DNA of 34,310 nucleotides from an uncultured Lachnospiraceae bacterium (lineage in GTDB: Bacteria; Bacillota_A; Clostridia; Lachnospirales; Lachnospiraceae). A program made the position numbers and the translations under genes. Location: positions 1 to 34,310 of the forward strand of contig CAJLNC010000021.1 in assembly GCA_905207905.1 (NCBI GenBank). Direction: 5' to 3'. Shown here piece by piece: positions 21,792-29,828 of the stretch (position 1 is its first letter; each line of letters begins with the position of its first letter). The notes under the pieces were generated by a model, which did no database searches, was not told where the DNA came from, and worked only from the letters and a program-made list of their open reading frames with translations.

Positions 21792-21820
21792 ATTATAATC
21801 CCGTTTTCTGTATTTGTCAA
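21792..21820 (-). promoter_or_regulatory. Orphan consensus promoter (TTGACA-17-TATAAT)
   Basis: On the minus strand TTGACA (21,815-21,820), exactly 17 bases, then TATAAT (21,792-21,797): both elements are perfect. No protein gene begins downstream before the terminator at 21,613-21,650. Confidence 0.85.
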
Positions 21821-22208
21821 TGCTTTTTCGATATATTTTTTATATTTTTATTTTATTATTTTACTTTCTTTAAATTGTCAGTTTTTATTCCCAGGTGCAA
21901 CGATCCTTTAGCCTCCGTGTGATTCGGCTGTCAAAAACCCTAATGGAAAATTTCAACGGTCAAATCGCACAAAAGAGCCGCACTGGTTCCAATGCACCAA
22001 ACCTTGCAATGAGCCTTATCAAACCTAAATCGTGTTCAGAAAGAGTCCCTTCCACGATTTTTTAACCTCATTTCCATGGTGCAGACGTCACTTGTGCAAC
22101 TCTTTTATACAATCAGACAGAGAGCGTTCGTTCATAGGGCTTCTGACACCCTAGCATCAGTGTACAAGAGACGTATTGCCCCCTGTACACTGATGCTAAT
22201 CTCTGTAT
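21821..22208. other. Gene-free stretch between the acyltransferase gene and the candidate small RNA
   Basis: No convincing gene was found. The right part holds a 15-bp perfect inverted repeat (22,152-22,198). A hairpin AAATCGTG/CACGATTTTTT (about 22,026-22,063) would act as a weak plus-strand terminator. The left part (21,830-21,890) is very T-rich on the plus strand. No tRNA or known riboswitch could be recognised. Confidence 0.5.
22152..22198. repeat. 15-bp perfect inverted repeat after the acyltransferase gene
   Basis: TAGCATCAGTGTACA (22,152-22,166) is the exact reverse complement of TGTACACTGATGCTA (22,184-22,198), with a 17-base loop. It begins about 10 bases after the acyltransferase stop on the minus strand. 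No U-run follows, so it is a poor terminator; it could protect the mRNA 3' end or be an interspersed palindrome. Confidence 0.75.
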
Positions 22209-23426
22209 TTATATTCCTTTCCTGGCACACAAACGTTCAAAGGCATCCGCCGCTCTCTGACACCCCGTTCTTACCTTCAGCACATCAAACAATTTTTTCC
22301 GAAGCAAATCTATCACACTGCACACTGTATAAATCAAGGCCGCACTCAGCAAAACTGCGGGGATCAAAGCCGCCCAGTGAAGATATCTGTATGCAGAGAA
22401 GGCCCCTTTCATCAGACTTTCCCACACCAGAGGATGGGTATGGATCATATACACAGAGAAAGCCAGCGGCGAGGCCAGTTTAACCAGCCGACGCAGCCAT
22501 TCCCCTTTCAATTTCAGGCCTTCAAACAAAAGCAGCAGACAGACTGCACTAAGAAACATGGTGGGGGCTGCATATCCGGTAAACACCCGGCCAAACATGG
22601 CCTGCCCGTACACCTCTCTGGTATAATTTTCCACCAGTATCTTAAAAATCCAGGAAAAAGCAGACAGCCCTAAATAGGCTGCTCCGTATTTCCACAATTT
22701 CCAGCGCCGGAAGGTGCAGGTTCCAAGACAGGCTCCGAACAAATACAAAATCAGCAGCCAGGCAAAGCTGTAACCTCCCACCAGGGAAAGAAAATCTGTC
22801 CCTGCTGCCTTGGGGATGGCAGTTGCCACGGAAAATACGAAAAACAGCACTGCTGCCAGTCTCTTTCGCTCCCGCTCCTCCAAAGACAGAACCAGCTTGT
22901 TCAGATAGGGCATCAGGAAAAACACGCCTGCATAAGCGCTGAAATACCAGTACGTTTTGGCACATACCGGGAACAGCGCCTGCCAAAAGCTGGCTCCGGT
23001 CAGAAACTGGGGGGCTGCCAGATAGTACACCAGGGTGATACCTGCAGAATAGAAAAACACCTGCAGCCACAGCTCCAGAAACCGTCCCAGCCTGGGTTTG
23101 CCCTTCACTCCCACATAGCCGGAAAGCACTCCGTAACAGTCCACAGCACAGTAGGCGCAGGTCTCCAAAAACCAGGCGGCATAGTAGGAAGACTCAGCCC
23201 CCAGAATACGCACCATGGCTCCTCCCTGCCCCAGCACATGAAGATTTACAATCATAAACATACTCACCATGCGCAAAAGATCCAGGCCGTAATTGCGGCC
23301 AGAGGGCTTCAAAGGCTGTCCCGTTTCTCTCTGACTTTGGAATGTCTCCGAACGGATCTGTGTCTCCCCTGTTTTTCCGCTGTTCCACTCCCTTTTCTGC
23401 TTATCCTTTTTTCCACTGTGAGCCAT
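22209..23426 (-). CDS. Acyltransferase-3 family membrane protein
   Basis: The 405-residue protein is a multi-pass acyltransferase of the OatA/WecH/NodX type. After a charged cytoplasmic tail of about 45 residues comes the family start 'RNYGLDLLRMVSMFMIVNLHVLG' (with the conserved R and H), then about nine or ten further hydrophobic helices. 'LAFSVYMIHTHPLVW' near residue 340 is the conserved late motif. Such enzymes transfer acyl groups to cell-envelope sugars. No hydrolase domain is fused. It follows the double-ACT gene but has no obvious link to the sugar-acid genes. The target polymer is unknown. Confidence 0.85.
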   Translation of the reverse strand: MAHSGKKDKQKREWNSGKTGETQIRSETFQSQRETGQPLKPSGRNYGLDLLRMVSMFMIVNLHVLGQGGAMVRILGAESSYYAAWFLETCAYCAVDCYGVLSGYVGVKGKPRLGRFLELWLQVFFYSAGITLVYYLAAPQFLTGASFWQALFPVCAKTYWYFSAYAGVFFLMPYLNKLVLSLEERERKRLAAVLFFVFSVATAIPKAAGTDFLSLVGGYSFAWLLILYLFGACLGTCTFRRWKLWKYGAAYLGLSAFSWIFKILVENYTREVYGQAMFGRVFTGYAAPTMFLSAVCLLLLFEGLKLKGEWLRRLVKLASPLAFSVYMIHTHPLVWESLMKGAFSAYRYLHWAALIPAVLLSAALIYTVCSVIDLLRKKLFDVLKVRTGCQRAADAFERLCARKGI

Positions 23427-23447
23427 TCTTCACCCATCCTCTCTTTT

Positions 23448-23852
23448 TTACAGCACGCAGAAGCCTCTGCCCGCCAGGCTTTCCTCCGCCTCATAAATAT
23501 CTTCCGTGTGAAATACCATCACCGGCTTTCCTGACTTTCGGTTAAAGGAAAGGTACAGGTAATCAATGTTAATGTTGCTGTCTGTCAGCGCTTCCATCAG
23601 ATGATTCAGATTTCCCACCTCATCCTCCAGCTCCACACCGATCACGTCTACACTGCTGCACAGATATCCGGCTTCCCGAAACGCCGCCAGCGCTTTCTGC
23701 GGCTCTGAAAGTATCATGCGGTTAATCCCAAACTCTGCCCCATCATTGGTCATGGAGCCCCAGATATTGATTCCCTGGTTCGCCAAAATCTCCGTGAGAT
23801 TCCGGAGCGTGCCCTTTCTGTTTTCTGCATAAACCGATACCTGTATTAACAT
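23448..23852 (-). CDS. Tandem ACT-domain protein, probable small-molecule sensor
   Basis: The 134-residue protein contains two ACT domains: 'IQVSVYAENRKGTLRNLTEILANQGINIW' (about 3-31) and 'VIGVELEDEVGNLNHLMEALTDSNINIDYLY' (about 70-100). ACT domains bind amino acids and regulate metabolism; stand-alone pairs may act as sensors or partners of enzymes. I place the start at ATG 23,852, as AGGAGG lies at the right distance; the longer frame to 23,885 has no site. It has its own promoter (TTGACT-17-TACAAT, 23,986-24,014) and a leader hairpin. The ligand is unknown. Confidence 0.85.
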   Translation of the reverse strand: MLIQVSVYAENRKGTLRNLTEILANQGINIWGSMTNDGAEFGINRMILSEPQKALAAFREAGYLCSSVDVIGVELEDEVGNLNHLMEALTDSNINIDYLYLSFNRKSGKPVMVFHTEDIYEAEESLAGRGFCVL

Positions 23853-24250
23853 TGTTAAACTCCTCCTGTCATTTCTGTTCTGCATTCCTCATTACAGTCT
23901 TTTATTTCTTATTACTTTTTTGTATCTTACGGTTCCGGCCGCCTCCCGATTGCCCGGGAACCAGCAGCAGACTTTTGTCTTCCCCATTGTAATTTTTTCT
24001 TCCGGTTAAGTCAATGGATGGATTCGATATTTTAAAGAATTTCCCCATTCCTTCCTGCGCCGCCTCCTTTTGGGCCAAATCCCTTTTATCCTTTTTTGCG
24101 CGTCTCCTTTTTGATCGAATCTTTTTTATCTCTTTTGCATGCTTTTCGTCCCAAAAATAGGAAAACTGCCGTTTGGCCCTGGAAGGAGAGATCCAGGACG
24201 CCTGACGGCAGTTTCCGAAAAGCTCAAACAAATTGCTGATATTTTTTATT
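23853..24250 (-). promoter_or_regulatory. Terminator, promoter and leader region of the ACT gene
   Basis: From right to left: a terminator-like hairpin after the HIT gene, AAACTGCCGT (24,163-24,172) with ACGGCAGTTT (24,205-24,214) and inner CCTGG/CCAGG, followed by UUCCUAUUUUU on the minus strand. Then a promoter TTGACT (24,009-24,014), 17 bases, TACAAT (23,986-23,991). Then a leader hairpin GGTTCC/GGAACC with inner CCCG/CGGG (23,931-23,962). A 131-codon frame over this stretch (23,902-24,297) is rejected, as it would cross the promoter and hairpins and overlap the HIT gene. Confidence 0.65.
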
Positions 24251-24664
24251 TTACAGGTACTTTCTGATCTCATCCATGATCTGCTCATACTCTGCATCGC
24301 TTAAATGCCTGGGAGGATTGCAGCTCATTTCAAAGGTTCCGCCGTAGCCCGGCCCATCCACCTGCTTCGGCACCACATGAAAATGCACATGCTTCACTTT
24401 GTCTCCAAAAGCTCCCAGATTGATCTTTTCTGCCTTGACCGCCCTGCTCACTGCCTCGGCCACCTTTGACACGTCGGCCATAAAAGCATTCAAGTCCTCT
24501 TTGGGCAGCTCAAACAGCTCGTCCGCATGTTTCTTATAAGCTACAATACATCTTCCGTAATAGGTCTGATCACGGAACAGATACACTTTTGACATCGGAA
24601 GCTCTGCCAGAGGCATCATCATGCCAAGCAGAGTCTCATTTTCCTCACAGTACATACAGCCCAT
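24251..24664 (-). CDS. HIT-family nucleotide hydrolase/transferase
   Basis: The 137-residue protein carries the histidine triad HVHFHVVP (about residues 92-99) and an N-terminal 'CMYCEENETLL' of the HIT fold with two Cys that may bind zinc. Proteins of this size hydrolyse nucleoside phosphoramidates or dinucleoside polyphosphates. It begins with MGCMYC at ATG 24,664 and precedes the terminator at 24,163-24,214. It lies downstream of the KduD-like gene, but a link to sugar-acid use is not shown. Confidence 0.9.
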   Translation of the reverse strand: MGCMYCEENETLLGMMMPLAELPMSKVYLFRDQTYYGRCIVAYKKHADELFELPKEDLNAFMADVSKVAEAVSRAVKAEKINLGAFGDKVKHVHFHVVPKQVDGPGYGGTFEMSCNPPRHLSDAEYEQIMDEIRKYL

Positions 24665-24753
24665 AAATTTACTCCTCCCGCTCTAGATCGTTCCGATTAT
24701 ATTCCCGAAAAAACTGCTGTCCCGCAGCTTATGTCTGGTTCTGCCGGGAACTC

Positions 24754-25521
24754 TTATTTTACAAGATATCCTCCATCCACCGGAATGATGGCTCCGTTTA
24801 AGTAATCGGAGGCATCAGATGCTAAAAATACAGCCGGTCCCTTCATATCTTCCGGAGTTCCCCACACATGAGCCGGAATCCGTCCTGTGATCTCAGCATA
24901 TCTGGGATTTGCCGGATCCAGAAGCGCAGTATTCATCTCTGTAGCCATATAGCCGGGAGCCAGCGCGTTCACATTGATCTTCTTGGAAGCCCACTCATTG
25001 CAGAAAGCCTTGGTAAGCTGTGCTACGCCTCCCTTGGAAGCTGCGTATGCCGGTACGGTAAAGCCGCCGAAGAAGGAGAGCATAGATGCGATATTGATGA
25101 TCTTACCCTTGCTGTCCTGAGCTATAAAGGTTCTGGCCGCTCTCTGGCACCAGTCAAACACTGCGTTTAAGTTCACTTCGATCACATAATTGTAATCCTC
25201 CATGGGGAATTCTTCGCTGGGATGACGGCGCTGTACTCCTGCTCCATTGATCAGGATATCCAGATGCCCCCCTAAGAGCTTCACTGCCTCGTCAAACCCT
25301 CTGGCCCGGTCTTCTGCATTTCCAAGATCCACCTTCAGTCCATGGCAGACAAACCCCTTTTCACACAACTCCTTTGCCACCTCATGAACCTTGTCAGAGG
25401 AGCCTACGATCACTACTTCTGCGCCTGCCTCCATCAATCCTTCTGCCATTCCGTAGCCAAGCCCTCTGGTTCCGCCGGTGACAATGGCCTTTTTACCTGT
25501 CAGATCCGTAAAATTTTTCAT
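24754..25521 (-). CDS. kduD: SDR-family dehydrogenase, KduD-like (2-deoxy-gluconate/5-keto-gluconate type)
   Basis: The 255-residue protein has the SDR cofactor motif TGGTRGLG (15-22), the NGAG motif (93-96), the catalytic Tyr-Lys (Y159, K163 in YAASK) and Ser near 146-149. The segment 'GAGVQRRHPSEEFPMEDYNYVIEVNL' is close to that of 2-dehydro-3-deoxy-D-gluconate 5-dehydrogenase (KduD) and gluconate 5-dehydrogenase. It would oxidise or reduce a sugar-acid keto group with NAD(H). AGGAGG precedes ATG. It is the last enzyme of the catabolic cluster (33 bases after the 2-hydroxyacid dehydrogenase gene). The exact substrate is open. Confidence 0.85.
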   Translation of the reverse strand: MKNFTDLTGKKAIVTGGTRGLGYGMAEGLMEAGAEVVIVGSSDKVHEVAKELCEKGFVCHGLKVDLGNAEDRARGFDEAVKLLGGHLDILINGAGVQRRHPSEEFPMEDYNYVIEVNLNAVFDWCQRAARTFIAQDSKGKIINIASMLSFFGGFTVPAYAASKGGVAQLTKAFCNEWASKKINVNALAPGYMATEMNTALLDPANPRYAEITGRIPAHVWGTPEDMKGPAVFLASDASDYLNGAIIPVDGGYLVK

Positions 25522-25554
25522 GATACATCCTCCTATACTTGATTTTTATGATAC

Positions 25555-26508
25555 TTATTTTACTGCGAATTTGCATTCCCCTGTCTGCAGCACTGCCAGG
25601 GCATTCTCCGCTGCCATGTAGCTCATCTTGCTGCTGGCCTCAGCGGTAGCTGCACCTGCATGAGGAGTGAGGATGCAGTTTTCCAGTTCCATCAGGGGGC
25701 TGCCATAGGGAGGCTCATCTACTGTGGCATCCAGACCAGCGCCCCGGATCTCACCGGATTTCAGAGCCTCATACAAAGCTGCCTCATCGATAATGCCGCC
25801 TCTGGCAGTGTTTACAATGATGGCAGTGTTTTTCATCATCTGAAACTGCTCTGTGCTGATCATATTCTCCGTCTCCGGTGTCAGCGGAGAATGGATGGTG
25901 ATAAAATCAGACTCCTTAAGCAGCGTCTCCAGATCTACATACTGAGCGCCGGTTTCTTCCTTGAAGGCTTCACTCTCAAACATATCGTAGGCTAAAATTT
26001 TCATATCAAAGCCACGGCATCTTTTGCCTACGCCCTGACCGATGCGGCCTGCTCCCACAATCCCCAGAGTTTTCTGCCACATCTCCAGTCCGGAGGGACG
26101 CTTCTGCGCCTTGGCCTTGATGGAATTGTCCATTACTGTCACATTTCTGGCCAAATCCAGCATCAAAGCCACCGCCAGATCTGCCACAGAATCTCCGTTG
26201 GCTCCCGGAGTGATGGTCACTGCCACCCCATGCTCTCTGGCAGCCGCCACATCCACCTTGTCATACCCCACACCATAGCGGGAGATTACTTTCAGCTTCT
26301 TCGCGGAAGCAATCAGCTCCGGCGTATAGTCCTCCAAACCTGCGATGACAGCGTCTGCGTCCACGATCTCCTTTTTCAGCTGTTCCTCAATAGGGCCGTC
26401 TGCTGCCTCCAGTTTTTTTACCTCGCATCCGTTCGCCTTCAACAGATCCACTGCCTTGGAATCTGTCTTACCAAAGGAGCGGGCTGTCACGATCACCTTG
26501 TAGCTCAT
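25555..26508 (-). CDS. D-isomer-specific 2-hydroxyacid dehydrogenase
   Basis: The 317-residue protein is of the phosphoglycerate dehydrogenase/glyoxylate reductase family. Visible are the NAD-binding GAGRIG (152-157), the catalytic Arg in 'VNTARGGIIDE' (about 236), the Glu in 'ATVDEPP' (about 265) and the His in 'LTPHAGAAT' (about 283). There is no C-terminal ACT domain, so it is not a full SerA of the regulated type. In this operon it probably reduces or oxidises a 2-keto sugar acid (2-ketogluconate reductase-like). AGGAGG precedes ATG 26,508. It lies between 6-phosphogluconate dehydrogenase and the SDR. Confidence 0.87.
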   Translation of the reverse strand: MSYKVIVTARSFGKTDSKAVDLLKANGCEVKKLEAADGPIEEQLKKEIVDADAVIAGLEDYTPELIASAKKLKVISRYGVGYDKVDVAAAREHGVAVTITPGANGDSVADLAVALMLDLARNVTVMDNSIKAKAQKRPSGLEMWQKTLGIVGAGRIGQGVGKRCRGFDMKILAYDMFESEAFKEETGAQYVDLETLLKESDFITIHSPLTPETENMISTEQFQMMKNTAIIVNTARGGIIDEAALYEALKSGEIRGAGLDATVDEPPYGSPLMELENCILTPHAGAATAEASSKMSYMAAENALAVLQTGECKFAVK

Positions 26509-26671
26509 GTTAAAACCTCCTGATACTATTCTTATCTTGCTTTTTCATAGTTCTCTTTGTTCTCTTGCTCACTGTCTGTATGCTTCTCCTGAACGCCGCT
26601 TTTTTACTTTTGGTGTCCTTTTTTATTCCGCCTCGTCTGCTGCCTTCTTGATCTTTCCTCCCTTTTTGCGC

Positions 26672-28051
26672 TCACTCCCACTCTGTATGGAAATAACCTT
26701 CCCTATCCATCCTGCGATAGGTGTGGGCTCCGAAACAATCTCTGAGGGCCTGAATAAAATTCACAGGCATCTGCCTCATGCGGTAATAATCGTAATAGTG
26801 CAACGCGCTGGAAAAACCTGGCAGAGAAGTCCCAGATTCCATGGCGGTCTGACACATCTGCCGCAGAGAGGGTTCCAGCTCCCCGATGTAGGAAAAATGC
26901 TCATCCAGCAAAAGCGGCGCTTCTTCCGCCACAGCCGCCTGACGGATTTCCCCCAGAAGCCGGCTCCGGATAATGCAGCCGTCTCTCCAGATATCACACA
27001 GGGCCGTCAGGTTCACTTGCCACCCTTCTTCCTCTGCCGCTCTCACAATCAGTTCCAGTCCCTGGCTGTAGCAAAGGATCATTCCCAGCAGCAGCGCCTC
27101 TCCCACAATCTTTTCCGGATCTTTCATAGAAACCGGACGCTCTGAGGCAGGCAGACGCTCATATCCTTTTTGGCGAAGTTCCTTTTTCCCGGAAAAATTC
27201 CTGGCGGAAACCGCCTCATAGATGGTGGGCAGATATACGCCCCGCTCCACCCCTTCCAGCATGGTCCACTTTCCAGTGCCCTTCTGCTCCGCCACATCCA
27301 GGATCTTATCCAGAAGCGGATTTCCGTCATCATCCTGACGCTCCAGCACACGGATGCTGATCTCTATGAGGTAGGAATCCAGCCGCCCCTTCTGCCAGTT
27401 CTGAAAGCACTCCCGGATCTCCTCCAGCGAAAGCCTCAAGGTATTCCGTAAAAATCCGTAGGTCTCTGCAAGCAGCTGCAAAATAGCGTACTCAATCCCA
27501 TTGTGAACCATCTTCACATAATGGCCTGCTCCTCCTGGGCCTATGTACTCACAGCAGTGAATATCTCCTGTACAGGCGGCTATGGTCTGCAGAATATGCT
27601 TTGTCTTTTCCCAGCCTTCCAGACTTCCTCCGGCCATCATGCTGGGGCCCGTGAGGGCTCCCTTCTCTCCGCCGGACACGCCTACTCCCACAAAGCAGAT
27701 CCCCTGGCTGTCACACCATGCACAGCGCCTCTGGGTATCTTTGTAATAGGAATTACCTCCGTCCAGCACCACATCCCCAGGGGAGAGCAGAGGCACCAGC
27801 TCTTTTAATACCTGATCCACCGCATCTCCTGCGGTAATCATCAAAAAAATACAGCGGGGGCTTTCTAAAGCCCCCAGCATCTCTTCTACACAATCGCAGA
27901 TCTGATAGTTATCGGTATCCGCCCGAAATCGGATCCGCTCTTCTTCATTTTTACTGTAGGCTGCCACGGAAAATCCGTGGGAGATCATATTTTTTGCCAG
28001 GCTGCTGCCCATGACTCCCAGGCCATAGACAGCAATCTCACACCGCTTCAT
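26672..28051 (-). CDS. gnd: 6-phosphogluconate dehydrogenase (decarboxylating)
   Basis: The 459-residue protein fits the long dimeric type of Gnd. The N-terminal cofactor motif is GLGVMG (10-15), followed by 'AYSKNEEER' and the family signature 'VGVSGGEKGALTGPSMMAGG' (about 122-141). The catalytic helix reads 'GAGHYVKMVHNGIEYAILQL' (about 175-194), and the tail 'QALRDCFGAHTYRRMDREGYFHTEW' matches other Gnd ends. It converts 6-phosphogluconate to ribulose 5-phosphate, CO2 and reduced cofactor. Together with the FGGY kinase at 32,817 it completes gluconate use through the pentose phosphate pathway. The start lies 3 bases after the aldolase gene. Confidence 0.9.
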   Translation of the reverse strand: MKRCEIAVYGLGVMGSSLAKNMISHGFSVAAYSKNEEERIRFRADTDNYQICDCVEEMLGALESPRCIFLMITAGDAVDQVLKELVPLLSPGDVVLDGGNSYYKDTQRRCAWCDSQGICFVGVGVSGGEKGALTGPSMMAGGSLEGWEKTKHILQTIAACTGDIHCCEYIGPGGAGHYVKMVHNGIEYAILQLLAETYGFLRNTLRLSLEEIRECFQNWQKGRLDSYLIEISIRVLERQDDDGNPLLDKILDVAEQKGTGKWTMLEGVERGVYLPTIYEAVSARNFSGKKELRQKGYERLPASERPVSMKDPEKIVGEALLLGMILCYSQGLELIVRAAEEEGWQVNLTALCDIWRDGCIIRSRLLGEIRQAAVAEEAPLLLDEHFSYIGELEPSLRQMCQTAMESGTSLPGFSSALHYYDYYRMRQMPVNFIQALRDCFGAHTYRRMDREGYFHTEWE

Positions 28052-28054
28052 CTC

Positions 28055-28681
28055 TTATTTCACCAGATCCACTGCTTCTTTTGTCAGCTTCACGATCTCA
28101 GCGAAATTGCCTTCCTTAACAAAACTATCCTTCACCATCCAGCTTCCGCCGCAGGCAATGATCTTGTCAAATGCCAGGAACTCTTTAATATTTCCGGCAT
28201 TGATACCGCCTGTAGGCATGAATTTCATGGTGGGGAAGGGAGCTGCCAAAGCCTTGATGGTGTCCAGTCCGCCGTACTGCTTTGCAGGGAAGAACTTTAC
28301 AACCTTCAGGCCGTACTCCATAGCCAGCATCACCTCTGTAGGTGTGCAGGTGCCCGGGAATACCGGAATCTGATTGTCAATGGCAAACTCTGTTACCTTG
28401 GTGGAAAAGCCCGGAGATACAATAAAGGTAGCCCCTGCATCCAGAGCCCGCTTTGCCTGCTCCAGATTTACCACAGTGCCTGCGCCTACCAGCATATCCG
28501 GGAAATTCTTTCTCATAATACGGATAGACTCTTCTGCTGCGTCAGTCCGGAAAGTAACCTCTGCCACCGGCAGTCCGCCTTCGCACAGAGCTTCTGCCAA
28601 AGGCTTTGCATCCTCTACACGATCCAGCTTTACTACCGGAACTACTTTTCTTAACGCTACCTGCTGCATAACATCTAACAT
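28055..28681 (-). CDS. eda: KDPG/KHG aldolase
   Basis: The 208-residue class-I aldolase shows catalytic E41 and R45 ('AEVTFRT'), the Schiff-base Lys at 129 in 'GLKVVKFFPA', 'VGAGTV' (65-70), 'PGFSTKV' (90-96) and the phosphate-binding 'PTGGI' near 155. It splits 2-keto-3-deoxy-6-phosphogluconate into pyruvate and glyceraldehyde 3-phosphate, or handles 4-hydroxy-2-oxoglutarate. AGGAGG precedes ATG 28,681. It shares the operon with Gnd and the KduI/IolB isomerase. A 172-base gap upstream holds a TGTATC/GATACA palindrome (28,808-28,825) and a TATAAT-like box, so it may have its own start. Confidence 0.92.
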   Translation of the reverse strand: MLDVMQQVALRKVVPVVKLDRVEDAKPLAEALCEGGLPVAEVTFRTDAAEESIRIMRKNFPDMLVGAGTVVNLEQAKRALDAGATFIVSPGFSTKVTEFAIDNQIPVFPGTCTPTEVMLAMEYGLKVVKFFPAKQYGGLDTIKALAAPFPTMKFMPTGGINAGNIKEFLAFDKIIACGGSWMVKDSFVKEGNFAEIVKLTKEAVDLVK

Positions 28682-28853
28682 ATCTGTATCCTCCTGTTTT
28701 TCTTCTTCCTAGAGTTTCCGGCAGTATCCTGATGTATGATATCTGCCAATCCCTCCGGTTACTCCTTCATTATAACTGAAACCCTTTAAAATATCTACGT
28801 CTCCTATGTATCTTTATTGATACAAATAAAATAATTTGCCCATGTTCCCTTAA

Positions 28854-29654
28854 TTATTTATCCGTAAATACAGGATCCTCTTTTGCCAGGTCATATCTTC
28901 TGCTGGAGTGGGAAAACGCTGCCAGTACCCAGAAGTAAGCGTTCTTGCTTCCCGGTGAAGCGCAGGTGGGATGATAACCGCAGGGAGCTTCCACGCAGGT
29001 TCCGGTATGTACGGTATGGGCTACAATATCGTCTGTCTCCCCGCTCTTTAAATAGCTTACATGGAAGCCGAATTTGGGAGCCGGGATATCGAAGTAACAG
29101 TATACCTCCTCCAGATCCTTCTCGTGCTGATGTGGCGGCCAGCTGGTCCAGGTACCCTCTCTGCTCCAGGTCACTCCTGCAATGATTCTGGAAGCCTCGT
29201 CCTTATCGGAAAGGGTCATATACACTTCCCGCTCTCCCACACCCTTGCCATGGATCTGATGAATATCTCCAATAGGAGCATCCGGCTCAAACTTCCGGAA
29301 GAAAGCATGGCCATACCCTTCATCTTTGGCTCCTGCAATATAGAAGAAGCAGTCCTCCTCTGCGGTAATGGTCACCGCCTCATTGCCGGGAATATAGAAA
29401 GCGTCAAACCGGGTCATCTCCTGATTCAAAACCGCATGGCCGCTTAATTTTGCCCTGCCTTCGATCAGCACCGGATGAATCTCCAGCTCACCGGATTTCA
29501 GTTCATAAGAATCTCCCTTTGGAAGATTCAAGCGGTAAATATGCTCCTCTTTACACTCTGCTGTCTCCGGAGTGATCACTGCATGAAAGCCCGGCTCTTC
29601 ACTGGACTGAACACGCCATTTTTCCATTCTTGCCTTGTTGTCTAAATTCTGCAT
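28854..29654 (-). CDS. KduI/IolB-family isomerase
   Basis: The 266-residue double-cupin protein belongs to the KduI/IolB family: 'REGTWTSWPPHQHEKDLEEVYCYFD' (metal-binding His and Glu residues) and 'GYHPTCASPGSKNAYFWVLAA' match it closely. By its sequence it is nearer to IolB (5-deoxy-glucuronate isomerase) than to classic KduI. With the KduD-like gene in the operon, a role on 5-keto-4-deoxyuronate is also possible. I place the start at ATG 29,654, as AAGGAGG lies 6 bases upstream; the longer frame to 29,699 is unsupported. It follows the terminator after dctM. Confidence 0.82.
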   Translation of the reverse strand: MQNLDNKARMEKWRVQSSEEPGFHAVITPETAECKEEHIYRLNLPKGDSYELKSGELEIHPVLIEGRAKLSGHAVLNQEMTRFDAFYIPGNEAVTITAEEDCFFYIAGAKDEGYGHAFFRKFEPDAPIGDIHQIHGKGVGEREVYMTLSDKDEASRIIAGVTWSREGTWTSWPPHQHEKDLEEVYCYFDIPAPKFGFHVSYLKSGETDDIVAHTVHTGTCVEAPCGYHPTCASPGSKNAYFWVLAAFSHSSRRYDLAKEDPVFTDK

Positions 29655-29699
29655 CATAAACCTCCTTGTGTAAAAAACGTTCTCTCCAAGATGAAACAA

Positions 29700-29735
29700 G
29701 AAACAGCAGGAAGCGAAGCCGCCTCCTGCTGTTTC
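29700..29735 (-). terminator. Terminator after the TRAP transporter genes
   Basis: GAAACAGCAGGA (29,700-29,711) pairs with TCCTGCTGTTTC (29,724-29,735), a 12-bp perfect stem, followed on the minus strand by a U-rich stretch (UUGUUUCAUCUUGG). It ends the kinase-dctPQM transcript, at least in part. Confidence 0.75.
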
Positions 29736-29798
29736 CGGTGATTCCTGTCTCCCCAGCGCCGGCGGCAGCCTGAGAAGACTTCTCTCATAGTATTTAAT

Positions 29799-29812
29799 TG
29801 ACAGGACTGTCA
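29799..29812. promoter_or_regulatory. Palindrome TGACAGGACTGTCA, possible operator
   Basis: A near-perfect 14-base palindrome (TGACAG, two bases, CTGTCA) lies just downstream of dctM; a second one, GAGAAG-A-CTTCTC (29,772-29,784), lies next to it. They could be operators for the isomerase-aldolase part of the cluster or transcript 3' structures. No regulator gene is in view. Confidence 0.3.
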
Positions 29813-29828
29813 GAAAAAATTCATCCTC

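Noticed and set aside
21890..22070. Riboswitch, tRNA or gene remnant in the gap left of the acyltransferase
   Set aside because: No known riboswitch core or cloverleaf could be drawn; a 33-codon minus frame (KIVEGTLSEHDLGLIRLIARF...) has no start codon and no clear family.
23902..24297. 131-codon minus-strand frame
   Set aside because: It overlaps the end of the HIT gene, crosses a terminator-like hairpin and a good promoter, has no ribosome binding site and shows no family resemblance.
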